Positions 49,501 to 62,191 of a stretch of DNA of 64,000 bases are shown piece after piece. The first letter of the stretch is position 1; the number at the start of each line of letters is the position of its first letter. The stretch is taken from the NCBI GenBank assembly GCA_019022495.1, contig JAFEKR010000013.1, positions 186,001 to 250,000 of the forward strand, given 5' to 3'. Under the pieces are notes generated by a model that worked only from the letters and a program-made list of their open reading frames with translations, was not told the DNA's origin and ran no database searches. The position numbers and the translations under genes are program-made. The stretch comes from Epichloe hybrida. Taxonomy: Eukaryota; Ascomycota; Sordariomycetes; Hypocreales; Clavicipitaceae.

Positions 49501-51555
49501 AGGTATATAAAAACACACTAATACCTATTGCTATTCTAATAAGGAGAGTTATAGTACTCTAGATTAACTAAAAGCTTATAACCTAGTCCTTAAGGAAGCC
49601 CTTTAGGTATAACCTATAATCTCTAGCGCTTAGCTTTGCTTGTAGTATAGATCTTATACTCTATAAGCTTAGGTTCTATTAATTTAATACCTAAAGTCAC
49701 GTTTGTAAGCTTTGTAAAAGCCCTTTTACCTAGATAACCACTTCTATAATACTAGAGATTTACATCTCCTCTTATAGGTAGCCTAGGAGCTCTGCTTAAT
49801 ATAGTGTTAGCCTCTTTTAGGTCTTCTGATAGCCTTGAAAGCATATAAAGCTTATTAATATTATATACCCTAGCTATAAGCTAATTTCCTTTAAAAAGAA
49901 ATCCCTTCTTTTAATTCTAGAAGATACCTACCTTTATTATAATCGTTACTAATACTAGATTAACGTGGAATTTAGGAATAAATAAAGCTAACTCTAATAT
50001 AATAGTTCTTACTCTTTGTGATACAGGATCTGTGACAGATATGCTTATAGGCCCTTAACCTAAAGCTACATAGATTATGCCACTAGCCTTAACCTCTGTT
50101 ACTATATCCTTATTAAATTTAGATTATTTAAACTATCGGATGTTATTAAAGATATGAACGTTTGCTCTAGAGTTATAGAGGACTATATTCCTTCTTAATT
50201 CTAAGTTATTCCTAGTGTTTAATAAATTTGCGCTTTCCTTTAATAATTTCACGCGTTTAAAGTGTATAAATAATAATATATTAGCTAACTTTTCGCCTAG
50301 AGTAATAGCTACTAAGTTGTTTATAAGGTTTTACGAAGGCATAATAATCTTATTACCCTTTTTCTCTAGCTTCTAATTTATAGCCTTTAATTTCTCCTAT
50401 AGGTTAGCCTTAAGATACTTCTTAATATTCTCTTTAGAGTTCTTCCTAACTTCCTAGTTCTTTAGAGTAGCTTCTAGCTTATAGAGAGCCTTAAATAAAT
50501 TATAGGATTCCTACTACTTTAAGGTATTCTTTATATTATAATTTATATATCTAGGGCACTTAGGCCTCTCTAGCTTCGTTAAATTATTTAATCCATTACT
50601 TATAAGAGTATTAGTAGTCTTTAGTTCCTTTAGCGGGGCCTTATAGTCCCTTTTAAACTTAGTAATAGCTTTAATTAAGCTTGTTTTTATCCCTTTATTA
50701 AGCAGGTTATTTTACTTTTTCTAAAATAACTTATATTTACTTTAAAGAGGTATAATAAACTTATATAGTATTATCTCTTTAGTCTATTAGGTCCCTAGGT
50801 CTAGATAATTTCTCTAAAGTACTTTAATTATTATAGCCTACTTATACTAATTATAGGTACCTTTAGCTTATAAATAATTATTTAAATAGTTCTCTATAAG
50901 GATTAGTATTTTCTTTATATTTAGCTTATACTACTTATAAAGAAGTAAGAGTATTCTTTAGATATAATATTAAATAGACTTCTTCTCCTTAACCTTAGTA
51001 TTAAAGTTAAGGGAATCTTAAATATTCTTTAAAAGGGTCTTATAAATATATTCCCTAATCTTTAGTATTTATTTAGCTAGATTATAATACTTTATAAGCT
51101 TAAATTAAAGCTCCTTATATTTAAAATTAAAGTAATCCTTTATATCTTTATATACTAGCTTCTAATCCTTAAGAGTATTAGGGTTATTCTCTGTAATCTT
51201 TAGTCTCTAACCCCTCTATAGGTACGCAGGTATTATAGGTTCTTTAAGTAATTTAACCTTATTTAGGTTAATATACTCCTAGACCCTATAGGATTTTGTG
51301 TAATTCTTAATTTATATAAACCACTTAATCTAGTCCTTCTCTAATAATAACACTATATTTAGAGTTTCTTTAGATATATTAAAGGGGAACATACTATATA
51401 AGGGAAGCATAGGATATGTTAATTAACTATTGATTAATATAATAAGGGCGTTTATCTTATAATATTAGTAAGCGTTAATTTAATTAATCTAATAGAGCTT
51501 AATAACCTTAAAGATAATAATAAATTTAGTAATAGAAGCTACCTAGGCTTATAAC

Positions 51556-51775
51556 TATTAGGTAAGGGTATAAATAAATAATGAAAAGTGTTTAATTTAA
51601 TTAATTAGAGGTATAGATAGTAGCTGACTTTTGTACCTAAAGGGTACATAGTGTGCTATAGTAATAACTAGTCTACGGAGGTACTTCTAATACATTCGTC
51701 TTCACCGATGTCTCATCCTAGTCAATGCGCGCCCCTTGCCTACACATCCAATGCTTCAAGGAGCTCTTCCTGACA
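51556..51775 (-). repeat. 5' LTR of second-family copia element
   Basis: The inner end is mutated (TATTAGGTAAGGGTATA). The outer end, with TTCACCGATGTCTCATCC and CTTCCTGACA, is intact. Confidence 0.9.
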
Positions 51776-51791
51776 AGTGCTCGTAGGCAGC

Positions 51792-52043
51792 TATTGGACC
51801 GCGAAGCTAGGGTTCAATGTGACTACCTCTATTGAGTTGTCTAACCCTGTAAGAGGGTACGGACTACGGCTTAAATACCTAAGTACCTTTACTATAGGTA
51901 AGGTGCTAATATAGTGCTAAAACATACTATATGGTTATAGAGATTATAGAAAATAACTAGCTAGAGGTAAACTCTTATCTTAGCTAGTTAAGTAGTAAGA
52001 CTATTATGTAGTAGGGATTAATTATGCCCTTATAGGTGTAATA
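51792..52043 (-). repeat. 3' LTR of copia copy 4
   Basis: The outer end TATTGGACCGCGAAGC is largely intact. The inner end GTGTAATA is mutated from GTGCAACA. Confidence 0.9.
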
Positions 52044-55000
52044 TACCCCCCTAGGGGACCTTATTTAAGGTTCCCTATAATAAATCTAAATTAATTAAAT
52101 TAGTTAAATTAATCTTATAATATCTAAATTAATTCTATAGTATAAAAAAGTAGTTAATTAGTTATAATCCTATCTAATTTAAGGTTATTATATAATACTT
52201 ATTCTTTAGGTTCTTTACTAAGTATACTAGAGGGTAGTTATATAAGCCCTAATACCTTATAGAAGCTTATAAAAGCATTCCCTATAAGAGGCTTTATAAG
52301 GCTATTTATAATTATCTCTTTAGTAGTAATCTAGATAATATTAAAGGTTCCCTTTATAACCTCTTAATAAAGCTAGTAATAATAAATATTTATATACTAA
52401 AGCTTTATAATAAGCTTAATAAATTCTTCCTTAAGGAGGTAAATTATCTATATATTATTATATTTAATTTTAAGTGTGTTATCTCCTAGGCATAGCCTAA
52501 CCTCTTAATATAATTATCTAAAGGCTATAAGCTCTTTACTATAGTAAGAAAGCACTAGGAGCTTTACTTTAGTTAATAAAGTTATTATAGTAGCTTACTT
52601 ACTTATCTTAAAGAGTATAGGTTCTCTAAAGAGCTTTATAATATAACCTTATAAGCTTTTTTATATTATAGTATTATTAGTAAAGAAGGCATTACTATAT
52701 ACCTCTAATTTAGAGTTATTACTACTATATTTAATTACTAGGTTTACCTATATATACCTATACTTAAGAGCTCTTTTAGCTACTTTTATATACTATAGCC
52801 CTAGGTTTTATAGGAATTATAAGAGTTATAAGGCTATAAAAGTAATATTAGGTCTTAAGACTATTATTAGATATAGTAAGGTTCTAATTAAAGATTAATA
52901 CCTCTTAAGATCTTAAGCGCTAACCTCTCCTTTAAAAGGTTCTAGTAGTATAGTAGTTATTAAGGCTATAGGCCTTTATTAAAGGATTTTTATATTAAAT
53001 TTAGTAGTAGCTTTATCCTAATAGGACTTCTAATTAAGCTATACCTTCCTATTAGCATAATCTCTAATAATTTTAATACCTAGGAACTATTATAGCTCTC
53101 TAAGGTCCTTTATATTATACTTTATAAAGAGTCTTACCTTAAATTTATTATATAAATATAATTTCCCTTTAGCAAAGAGGGTAATAAGGTTATTTATATA
53201 GAAGAAAATAATTAACTTATTCTTAATAAACATATAAATATCTTTAAAGATCTATATAAAGCCTTTACTAATTAGCTAGCTAATTAGCTTTTTTATTTAT
53301 AGAAGAGGCACTCTCTATAGCCTATAGACTACTCTAAGAAGCTTTAGATAGGCTTATTTATCTTTATAGCCTAGAGGTATCTTATAGTAAACCTCTTTAT
53401 TAAGGTTTAAATTTAGGAATACTATAATAAAGTTATACTAGTATACTTTAAGATTAAAGTAGTATATAATAGCTATAAATAGCCTAAAAGTATTAGTAGC
53501 TAGGGTTACTACCTAAGTTAATAGATAACTCTTTAGTTAATAATTTCTAAGAATATAGAGATAAGCTTTATATTATAGGAGGTAACCTTACTTATTTAAT
53601 TTATATAAGAAAACCTAAGTAAGGCCTAGAAGCTTTATATATAAAGGGACTTTAGTTCTAAATACCTTCTTAGCTACCTTTCTATTAATAATTCTATTAA
53701 ATTCTTTATCTTATGCTTTATAGAATTCTTTTTCTTTTAGATAACTAGCTAAATAATTATAATAAGCTAGGGGAGGAGAAAGCCTAGATATATAAGGCTT
53801 TTCTTTACTCTTAGGTCCTAGCTTAAAGGCTATAGTAAATACTTTAAAATTATTATAATCTTCTAGATTTACTAATATTTTATAATTATTACTACTATTA
53901 GGTAAGTTAAGCAAATTATTAATACTTAATAGTATATAATCCGCTAAATCTAGGAATTTCCCTAGTGAATTCAGAGGAGTTAGCAGATTTATTTCTTAAC
54001 TTTCTTTTTCCTTTTTTTCGTAATCTTATTAATCACAACTAGTAGGAGTTTCTGCCTATTAAAGCTAATTAAGTAGTTATTATAGTAATAGAGGGTACGC
54101 TATTTATAGAAGCCCTATATCAGAGCTTTCATCCTCGTTATCCTTAACTAGCTTTTTAAGGTATTATTTTTTAACCTCTTTTATAGTTAATAATAGGCCT
54201 CTTTCTTAAGCATAGAAGATAGACTTATTAAAGGTAATATAGCTTAACAAGAACTAGTAGCTTCTCTTTATTATTAGTACCTAAATCAGGTATTACGTGA
54301 AGGAAACGTATCTAGCAAGGTATCTAATATAAGCTCTCTAAGTAAGCTTTAGTCTTACCTTACAAAGCTTACTTTACATTATTACAAATACTTTATATCT
54401 AAAAGCTTATAAATAAGTTATTAAGGCTTCTAGCTCTTCTAGTAAGTAACTTTATTAAAGCTTATTATCCCTTAACTATCTATTTAATGCTTATTAAGGC
54501 GATTACTAGTTAAGTAGCTTTTAAGGCATTTAATTTAATATATAAATAGCTACTTCAGTAGCTACAGGCTAAAGGTCTTCTAGGAAGCCTAATTATATCA
54601 TAAGAGTTATTATAACCCTTATTATCACCCCCCTAGACTATTTAGCGTGCCTATTTTAATATAAGTAAGCTAGGCTAGACTTCCTAATAATAATACCTCT
54701 ATTTATAACCTCTTCTTCTTATTTTTTAGTCTAGAAGGTAGTCTTACTATTAGTTATTATAACTATAATATGGATGCTATATACTCTTACGTACATAGCT
54801 TCTAACTAATTAAAGCAGAGTATAATATTAGTCTTTAATAGGATTATAAAGATATAATGTAGTCCTATTACTTTATAGGTAAAAAGAGTAATATATTAGT
54901 CTTTATTATACCCTAATAATTAAGTAAAGAGGTTAAAAGAGACTACCTAAAGCGGTCCTAAAGGTAGGGATTCCGTCTAAGGGACTCGCGATATTTGCCT

Positions 55001-57006
55001 TTATACTTTAGAGGTTTTATAAACCTTATATTTACTTACGCTTCTCTTCTTTAATTAAATTTAAAGCTTTTAAAGCACCTAATCTATCATATCCTCCCCC
55101 GGATATGCTAATCTAGCGTGCCATAGGTTTACAGGCATTATTATAGCTATCTTTAGGTCTTGTAAATCTCCCTTAATAATAAAAGCTTCTAACAGGCTTA
55201 AGCCCTTTATATACGGCTACGTACTAATAACCTAGGTTTAAAATATCTCTTAATTACCTCTTACTAGGTCTATTACCCTTCTAGTAAGATTATCTTACCT
55301 TAGTCCCTTTTGCGTAAGTAGCTAAAGAGATATAAGGTTTGTGAAAAATATTAGCTAGTACTAGGTATTTAATAAGGTAAGGGTCTAGCTATCTGTTAAG
55401 ATAATCTAAGCTATGCTAATGCTATAAGCGTTTATAATACTATAACTTACTTAAATTCTAGGTTACTTACTATAATTAAGGTTTATAAACTAGCGTTTAT
55501 TATTAAAGATATAAATTAAGGTTCCGCTATTAAGTATAACTTATGATTTGCCCTAGGTAAGGAAAGCCTTTATAAACTCTCCTATAGTAGTAAATATAGT
55601 ATTATTTTCTTTAGGTTCCTTTACGCTATTATCCTTTAACTAAGCGTTGTATGCCTTTTTTATATTATTAGGTTAATAATTTATTACTTCTTTTGCTTTC
55701 TTTAATAGCTCTTTATTAATCTTCTAGTCTTTTATTAGGTAAAGAGCCTTATAAACCCTTTATAAGTCTTTTAACTTCTTTACCTTATGCTTCTTATAAT
55801 AGATATAGTTATCTTTTTTTACCTTCTCTTTTTTAGCTTTATTCTTTATTTTACTATTAAGAGTTAGTTTTACTCTAAAAGAGTTATTAGCCTTTACTTA
55901 AGACCTTCCTTAGGCTTTAATTAGGTACCTAATCCTACTTATAATACTATAGAAATCTAGGACTTTTCCCTTACTCTTTGTAATATAAATTAATAAGTTA
56001 ACCTAAGCTAAGATAGTAAGGAATTAAGCCCTAATAGCGTTATTAATTATTTCTATAGGTAAGTTACCCTTAGTAATAGGGTAGTCTACTTAGAAGTATC
56101 TCTTATAACTAATTAAAGTATCTATAAGCTATTTATTAATATTTACTCTTATAAGATTTTGCTTAATAGTCTTATTAAAATTAATTTTAGTATAATACTT
56201 AATAGTCTTACTTAAAGGTATTATATTCCTTTAAAGCTCCTTAATCTTATTATAAAGAGATATATACCTTAAGGTTATTTACTTATATTTAGGCCTAAGG
56301 GTCCTTATAAACCATATATAATACTCTTATAAGGCCTTTATAAGGCTTTAGAATTAACTATTAAAGACCTAATAATAACTACTAAGAATAGTAAACTAAG
56401 CACTATCTTTAGTATTATTAGGTTATTAAGGGTACTAAAAATAACTCTCTTTAGTTACCTTAATATCTTTAGGTAAGCTTTCCTTAGGTTCTAGTAGGCT
56501 CTTAGTTATAGCTCTAGTGCTATAAGAGTATATTTAAACTCCTAAGGTCTTTATTATAGATAATTAACTTTATATAGCTTTTATTACCTTTCTCTTTACT
56601 AGAGTTCTATTTCCTATAAGGATTAGAGGCTTAGGAGGGTAATCTAGCTATATCTTTAAATTAGGATTAATAAAGACCTAGATTTTATCTTTAATAGCTC
56701 TTACCTTAACTATTTTATACTATAAGTCCTAATAGTAAGGTTCCTATAGCTTAATAGCTAGCTTATTACTTTTTAAAGATTCCTTAGCTATTATAAGATA
56801 TCCTATAGTATTATTATTAAACTAGTAAAGGTAGTATTAATTCTAGCGTGCTAGGGTTGCTTAATTATAATATTAATAAATTAGGCCTCTCTTTTACTAG
56901 GTATATATTAATTTATTTAAAGATTAAATAATTAGTTAATTTAAAGAGAAAAGTACTAATTTAGAAGAAAGGTATAATAATTATAAACACTATGTAATTA
57001 CTACTA

Positions 57007-57258
57007 TATTAGACTATAAAGCTAGGGTTTAATATAACTACCTCTATTAAGTTATCTAACCTTATAAGAGGGTGTAAACTATAGCTTAAATACCTAAGTA
57101 CCTTTACTATAGGTAAGGTGCTAATATAGTGCTAAAACGTACTATATGGTTATAGAGATTATAGAAAATGACTAGCTAGGGGTGGACTCTTGTCTCAGCT
57201 AGTTGAGTAGCGAGACTATCGTGCGGCAGGGATCAATTATGCCCTTGTGGGTGCAACA
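57007..57258 (-). repeat. 5' LTR of copia copy 4
   Basis: The inner end TATTAGACTATAAAGC is heavily mutated. The outer 80 bp ending GTGGGTGCAACA are intact. Confidence 0.9.
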
Positions 57259-57263
57259 GCAGC

Positions 57264-58007
57264 CTACATAGCCGGCTCCACCTTCCCTGCTAGCCCCAAC
57301 TTATTCTGCGGAGTAGTTCTTGGCTCTCTCCATCTCTCTCCATTCACTTCTCCATTCACTCTCCATTCACTCATTGCTTCAAACGTCTGCTGCCTCTGCG
57401 TCAATCTCCCCGCAACTCACTGGGTAGGACAGGTGGGCGAGCATGTACCGATACCCGTACCCGTCATACCAGACTGACTGCATGGCATCGACAGGCATCA
57501 CGGCCGTTTTCCCTCCCCGCCGATGCCCCCCTTATAAAGTAGAGCCCTTGCGCGCCTCATGGGCATCTTGCACTGCGTTCAGCCCGCCCAAGCTCTTGGC
57601 ATTGCAAACAATACATGGAAAAGCTTTCTTGTACGATGATGATTATGTGGCCCACCATTGACCAACATGGCCGCGCATCTACATCCGGAGACGTCCGCTT
57701 GGGACTTGCACGCCACGCCACAACCTGCACTATGCCAATCCAGGAAGTTCTGCTGTGCCAGTCATTCGAAGATGGACGTTATGCCAAGCACTTTCGTGTG
57801 TGAGAAACCTCAACAGCCCCACGTCTTGAACAAGCCCTTCCTCTTGGCAGCGCCTCTCCAGTTTTCATCCATGATATGAGATGTCGAAGACGTAACCGCG
57901 GAGGATTCCAATCGAGATTCGCAACTACTTATATCGACATGCACCCCCCAACTCGTAACCAGTCTGCCTTTGCTTGACGTCTCCTCCTCACTGGCCATCT
58001 TCCCACA
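57264..58007 (+). promoter_or_regulatory. Upstream region of the ENA-type ATPase
   Basis: 744 bp of single-copy, unmutated sequence between the last retrotransposon and the ATPase start. It contains a short near-repeat of CTCCATTCACT (three units, about 57349-57380). Overlapping open frames here lack recognisable domains and are not annotated. Any promoter must lie here or inside the copia copy 4 LTR. Confidence 0.5.
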
Positions 58008-61000
58008 ATGGCCGAATTTCCACAACACCCGTTCCTCCTCTCCGTGGAGGAGACGGCAAAGGCTCTCAATACCGACATTGATAAAGGTCTGACGTCAGCC
58101 CAAGTCAATGAGCTGCAGCAGAAATATCCCAAAAATGAGCTGGACGTGGGCGAGGGAATCCCATGGTACAAGATCTTGACCAAACAGATTCTCAATGCCA
58201 TGATCATCGTGCTGGCGTTCGCCATGGCCCTGAGCTTTGGCATAAAAGATTACATTGAAGGCGGCGTGCTCGTCTTCGTCATCGTTCTCAACGTGACCAT
58301 TGGTTTCTGGCAGGAGTATCGCGCTGAGAAGCGCATGGACGCTCTACGTGCTCTGTCCTCGCCCAGTGCCATGGTGCTCCGAGACGGTAAAACACAAGTT
58401 ATTTCAAAGTAAGTTTTGGGCCCTTTTATCGGGGAACATGCATGAAGAAGGAAGAAAAAAAGAAAAAAGGACCGCGGCTGACCCTGTGACAACAGCCCGG
58501 ATGTTGTGCCCGGAGACATTGTGCTACTCAAGATGGGTGACACTGTACCAGCAGACCTTCGTATGTTCGAGGCCATGAATCTCGCATGTGAGGAAGGTCA
58601 ACTCACCGGCGAATCTATCCCCGTCGAGAAAATCTCCGGAAATGACATCGTCGCCCCAGGGGCCGAGAAGCCTGCCACTACTGAAGAAGAAGTTGGCATT
58701 GGCGACCGAGTCAACATGGCCTACGCCACGACTGTTGTCCGAAAAGGCAGAGGCCGTGGTATCGTTACTGCTACTGGCATGGTCACGGAAGTCGGGAAAA
58801 TTGCCGCGTCCACCTCAAAGAAGCAGCGCAAAGCCGGCCGCTCCATGAACTGGCGCAAATATGGAAAGAAACAGCCCGTCGTTGGGTTGGCGAAGCGAAC
58901 GTACGACATCATTGGCAAGTTCCTCGGTCTAACAGAAGGCACACCGTTGCAACGAAAGCTGTCCGCGTTGGCCTATGTCTTGTTTGGCTGTGCAATCATT
59001 CTCGCCATGGTTGTGTTTGGCGTCAACCACTTTGATCTACGAAACGAGGTCATCATTTACGCCACATCTCTTGGTATTGCCATCATTCCCGAATCTCTGG
59101 TTGCGTAAGTATACTTCACATTCCGTTCGTTCCCAGGATCTCCAATTCTTCTTGGCGATTTACTAATTGCTCCGACACTAGTGTTTTGACAATCACCATG
59201 GTCGTTGCTGTGACCGTCATGCGAAAGGCCAACGTCGTGGTTCGTGACCTGTCGGCTCTTGAGGCTTTGGGAGGTGTGACAAATATCTGCTCGGATAAGA
59301 CTGGCACCTTGACAGAGGGAGCCATGATTGTCCGCAAGGTTTGGATTCCCTCGTCACACATCTATACTGTGCGCGATTCACAGAAGCCGAACGACCCGAC
59401 CAAGGGTCGAGTGACCTACTCTCAAAACAAGGACGAGCCCGCCGCCGAAAAGGAAGAGCACAAGCGCGACTACGACAGAGAACGTAGCGCTGCTGTTCTG
59501 AAGTTTGACGTCCCCGAGGAGAAGTTAAACCCCAAGGTCCCCGAGAAACAGGCTGAGGCGGAGCCTGAACCCGAAATGACGGACGAACTTCAGGCTTTTC
59601 TCCTGTCGACGGCCCTTTGCAACCTTGCCACTGTCCGTTACGACGATGAGGAGGAGAAGTGGCAGACGACTGGCGAGCCCACCGAGATTGCTCTCCAGGT
59701 GTTTGCTCATCGATTTAACCAGGGCAAGAAGACTCTCGAAGGCAAAGGCTGGAAGCAGCTTTCCGAATTTCCCTTTGACAGCTCCATCAAGCGCATGTCC
59801 GTCATATATGACGCGCCCCGGGGTGAAGGCGGCTCCATCATCGAGACGGAGAACAGCATGGTGTTCACAAAAGGCGCCGTCGAGCGTGTTCTCGACTTGT
59901 GCTCCCACGTTGGAACCGGGGCTGACCGACAGCCAATCTCGGAAGACTTGAAGGAAATTGTTCTGGACCAGATGAACTCACTCGCCTCTCAGGGTCAGCG
60001 CGTCCTCGCCGTTGCGTATCGTCCTTGGGATGGCAGATTTGTCTCCAAGAAGTCTACTTCTGCCGAGGAAGATGAGGCACTCCGCCGCGACGTCGAACGA
60101 GACCTCGTTCTTCTCGGACTTGCCGGAATCTACGATCCACCCCGTCGCGAGACCAAACCGTCGATTGGGGAGTGTTCTCAAGCTGGTATCAAGGTTCACA
60201 TGCTCACTGGAGATCACCCCGAGACTGCCAAGGCCATTGCCAAGGAAGTCGGCATCATCCCCAAGAACCTAGGCATTCTCCCCGGCAAGGTTGCCCAATC
60301 CATTGTCCAGAAAGCCACCGAGTTCGACAAGATGACGGATGCGGAGATTGACGCCCTTGAGGAGCTGCCACTCGTAATCGCTCGCTGCGCTCCTGACACC
60401 AAGACCCGGATGATCGAAGCTCTTCGACGACGTGGAGCTTTCATGGCCATGACTGGTGATGGTGTGAATGACGCGCCATCCCTGTCTCGTGCTGATGTCG
60501 GAATTGCGATGGGCTCTGGGTCTGATGTCGCCAAGTCCGCCTCCAAAATCGTGCTCACCGATGACAAGTTCAACTCGATCGTGTCCGCCATCCGCGAGGG
60601 ACGCCGCATGTTTGACAACATCCAGAAGTTTGTGCTGCATCTGCTCACCTCCAACGTGGGCGAGGTCATCCTCTTGATTGCTGGCCTTGGCTTCATCGAC
60701 AGCTCCGGCTTCTCCGTCTTCCCCGTCTCGCCTCTCCAGATCATCTGGATCAACATGGTCACCTCGTCGTTCCCTGCCTTTGGACTGGGCAGAGAAGCCG
60801 CCGCACAGGATGTCATGCGCAAGCCACCGCAAGACAAGCGACGCGGTGTATTCACCAACCAGATCATCGTCGACATGATCGTTTACGGCGTCATCATGGG
60901 TGCATGCACCATGTGCACTTTCTGCATCATCATCTATGGCGCCAACAATGGAGACCTCGGCATCAACTGCAACACCGAATACACCGACGCATGCAACGCT

Positions 61001-61543
61001 GTATTCCGCGCACGCGCCGCCACCTTTGCCGAACTGACCTGGCTGATTCTCATCGCGGCCTGGGAATTCAAGAGCTTGCGACGATCCATGTTCCACCTCA
61101 ACCCTGATGACGACAGCAAGGTGCCCGTTTTCAAGGACCTGTATGCGAACCGCTTCCTGTTCTGGTCCGTCATTGTCGGCGCGCTGTCCGTGTTCCCCGT
61201 CGTGTATATCCCCGTGGTCAACACAAAGTTCTTCAAGCACAAGGGAATCACTTGGGAATGGGCGCTAGCCGCGGGCTTCACCATCATGTTTGTTGCCGGC
61301 ATCGAGGGATGGAAACTCGTCAAGAGAAGACTACATCTCCTCGAGGACCGCGCCGTTCAGCGAGGCGCCTGGGGACAGGGAGGAGGCCCTGATGATCAAG
61401 GTCCCAAGTTCCGCAAGACCATGTCCATGTCCAGCTTCAAGACGTGGGCGTCGTTTTCACGAAAGGACACTGGTGACTCCATGTCCAAGTATAGTTCTTG
61501 GCGGGGAGCCCAAGGTCCTGTACAAGGCGCGGAGCAAGTCTAA
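58008..61543 (+). CDS. ENA-type (P-type IID) Na+/K+-exporting ATPase
   Basis: Membrane pump that exports Na+ (or K+) using ATP and gives salt and alkaline-pH tolerance. Three exons, 58008-58408, 58496-59104 and 59182-61543, with GTAAGT introns ending in CAG and TAG, encode 1,123 aa, close to known ENA length. An N-terminal cation-ATPase domain (PHPFLLSVEET) precedes the first membrane pair (AMIIVLAFAMALSFG). Actuator TGES is at 171-174. The M4 motif IPESLVAVLTITM is characteristic of fungal ENA pumps. Phosphorylated Asp375 lies in CSDKTGTLT. MTGDGVND is at 760-767. A C-terminal group of membrane helices is followed by a Ser/Lys-rich tail. No defects were seen. It converges with the carbonic anhydrase gene. 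Intron 2 splits the M4 motif between Ala337 and Val338. Endomembrane versus plasma-membrane location cannot be told from sequence. Confidence 0.95.
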
Positions 61544-62191
61544 GCCATTGCCGTCGCTGCAGAAGCGAAAGGGAAGAAGTGTTTCTATATTCATGAAATG
61601 ACAGTTTCGCAACTAAAAAAAAAAAAAGGAAAAGAGAAGGAATTTGAGTATATGAGATGAGGCAATTGATTTATGAACAATGTATCTTTTTTGGGGGGGG
61701 GTTTTTTTTTTCATAGCGGCTCGATACAAACTCATAGGAACAAAAAAGGTTCCAGACAGGATGGTCTACAAGACGGATGACTGTGTAGTGGTTGTACTAA
61801 TCGTGATGGCACAAATACTAGTCACGGCTACAAGATATAATAAGACTGATTCTACACGTATATAGAGTGACAAATGAAGATTGCTCTCGCCACGATGCAC
61901 ACCAGCCTCTTGGACAACGACGTAACTGCTGCCGCACAACGCGGCCTTTATCTGCACTTCTTTTTCGTCATGTCCAGCACCCTTAACAATACAAGGTTAC
62001 AACGCAACAAAAAAAAACCCCCCGCGCCCCTCAACATTGGGCGACTCGGGCGCCATAACATTTGTCGCAAACTCAACAGCGCCTCCCGATCATTTCCATT
62101 CTCGTCTTCGTCTTGGTGTACATATGCCATGTATGCAGGAAGGAAAGAAGAGAGGAGCGAGGACTTTTTTTTATTTCTCTCCAAAATATAT
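61544..62191. other. Convergent 3' intergenic region
   Basis: Holds the 3' UTRs of the ATPase and the carbonic anhydrase. It contains homopolymer runs (A near 61615, G and T near 61695-61712). No gene was seen. Confidence 0.5.

Larger units (their letters stand above)
46370..51775 (-). mobile_element. Copia-type LTR retrotransposon of a second family (full length, RIP-inactivated)
   Basis: LTRs of 220 bp at 46370-46589 (3') and 51556-51775 (5') start TGTCAGGTAGGGG and end CCTGACA. They are unrelated to the other families. The flanking duplication is AGTGC (46365-46369, 51776-51780). The minus-strand purine tract AGGGGGTA abuts 46590. RT reads FFYVDNI on the minus strand at about 47645-47675, 1.07 kb from the 3' LTR, too close for an integrase between them, hence Ty1/copia order. 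The second catalytic Asp is changed and stops are frequent. Confidence 0.9.
51792..57258 (-). mobile_element. Ty1/copia LTR retrotransposon, copy 4, with a divergent LTR
   Basis: LTRs of 252 bp at 51792-52043 (3') and 57007-57258 (5') are flanked by GCAGC (51787-51791, 57259-57263). The body is collinear with copies 1-3, and RT reads FFYINNLI at about 53181-53215, the most damaged of the four. On the plus strand the first third of the LTR matches copies 2 and 3 (GACCGCGAAGCTAGGGTTC), but the rest, up to GTGCAACA, is different. This indicates a subfamily with an exchanged U3. Its 5' LTR lies about 750 bp upstream of the ATPase start codon and points away from it. Linker fragment 53711-53914 is open. 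Confidence 0.93.
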
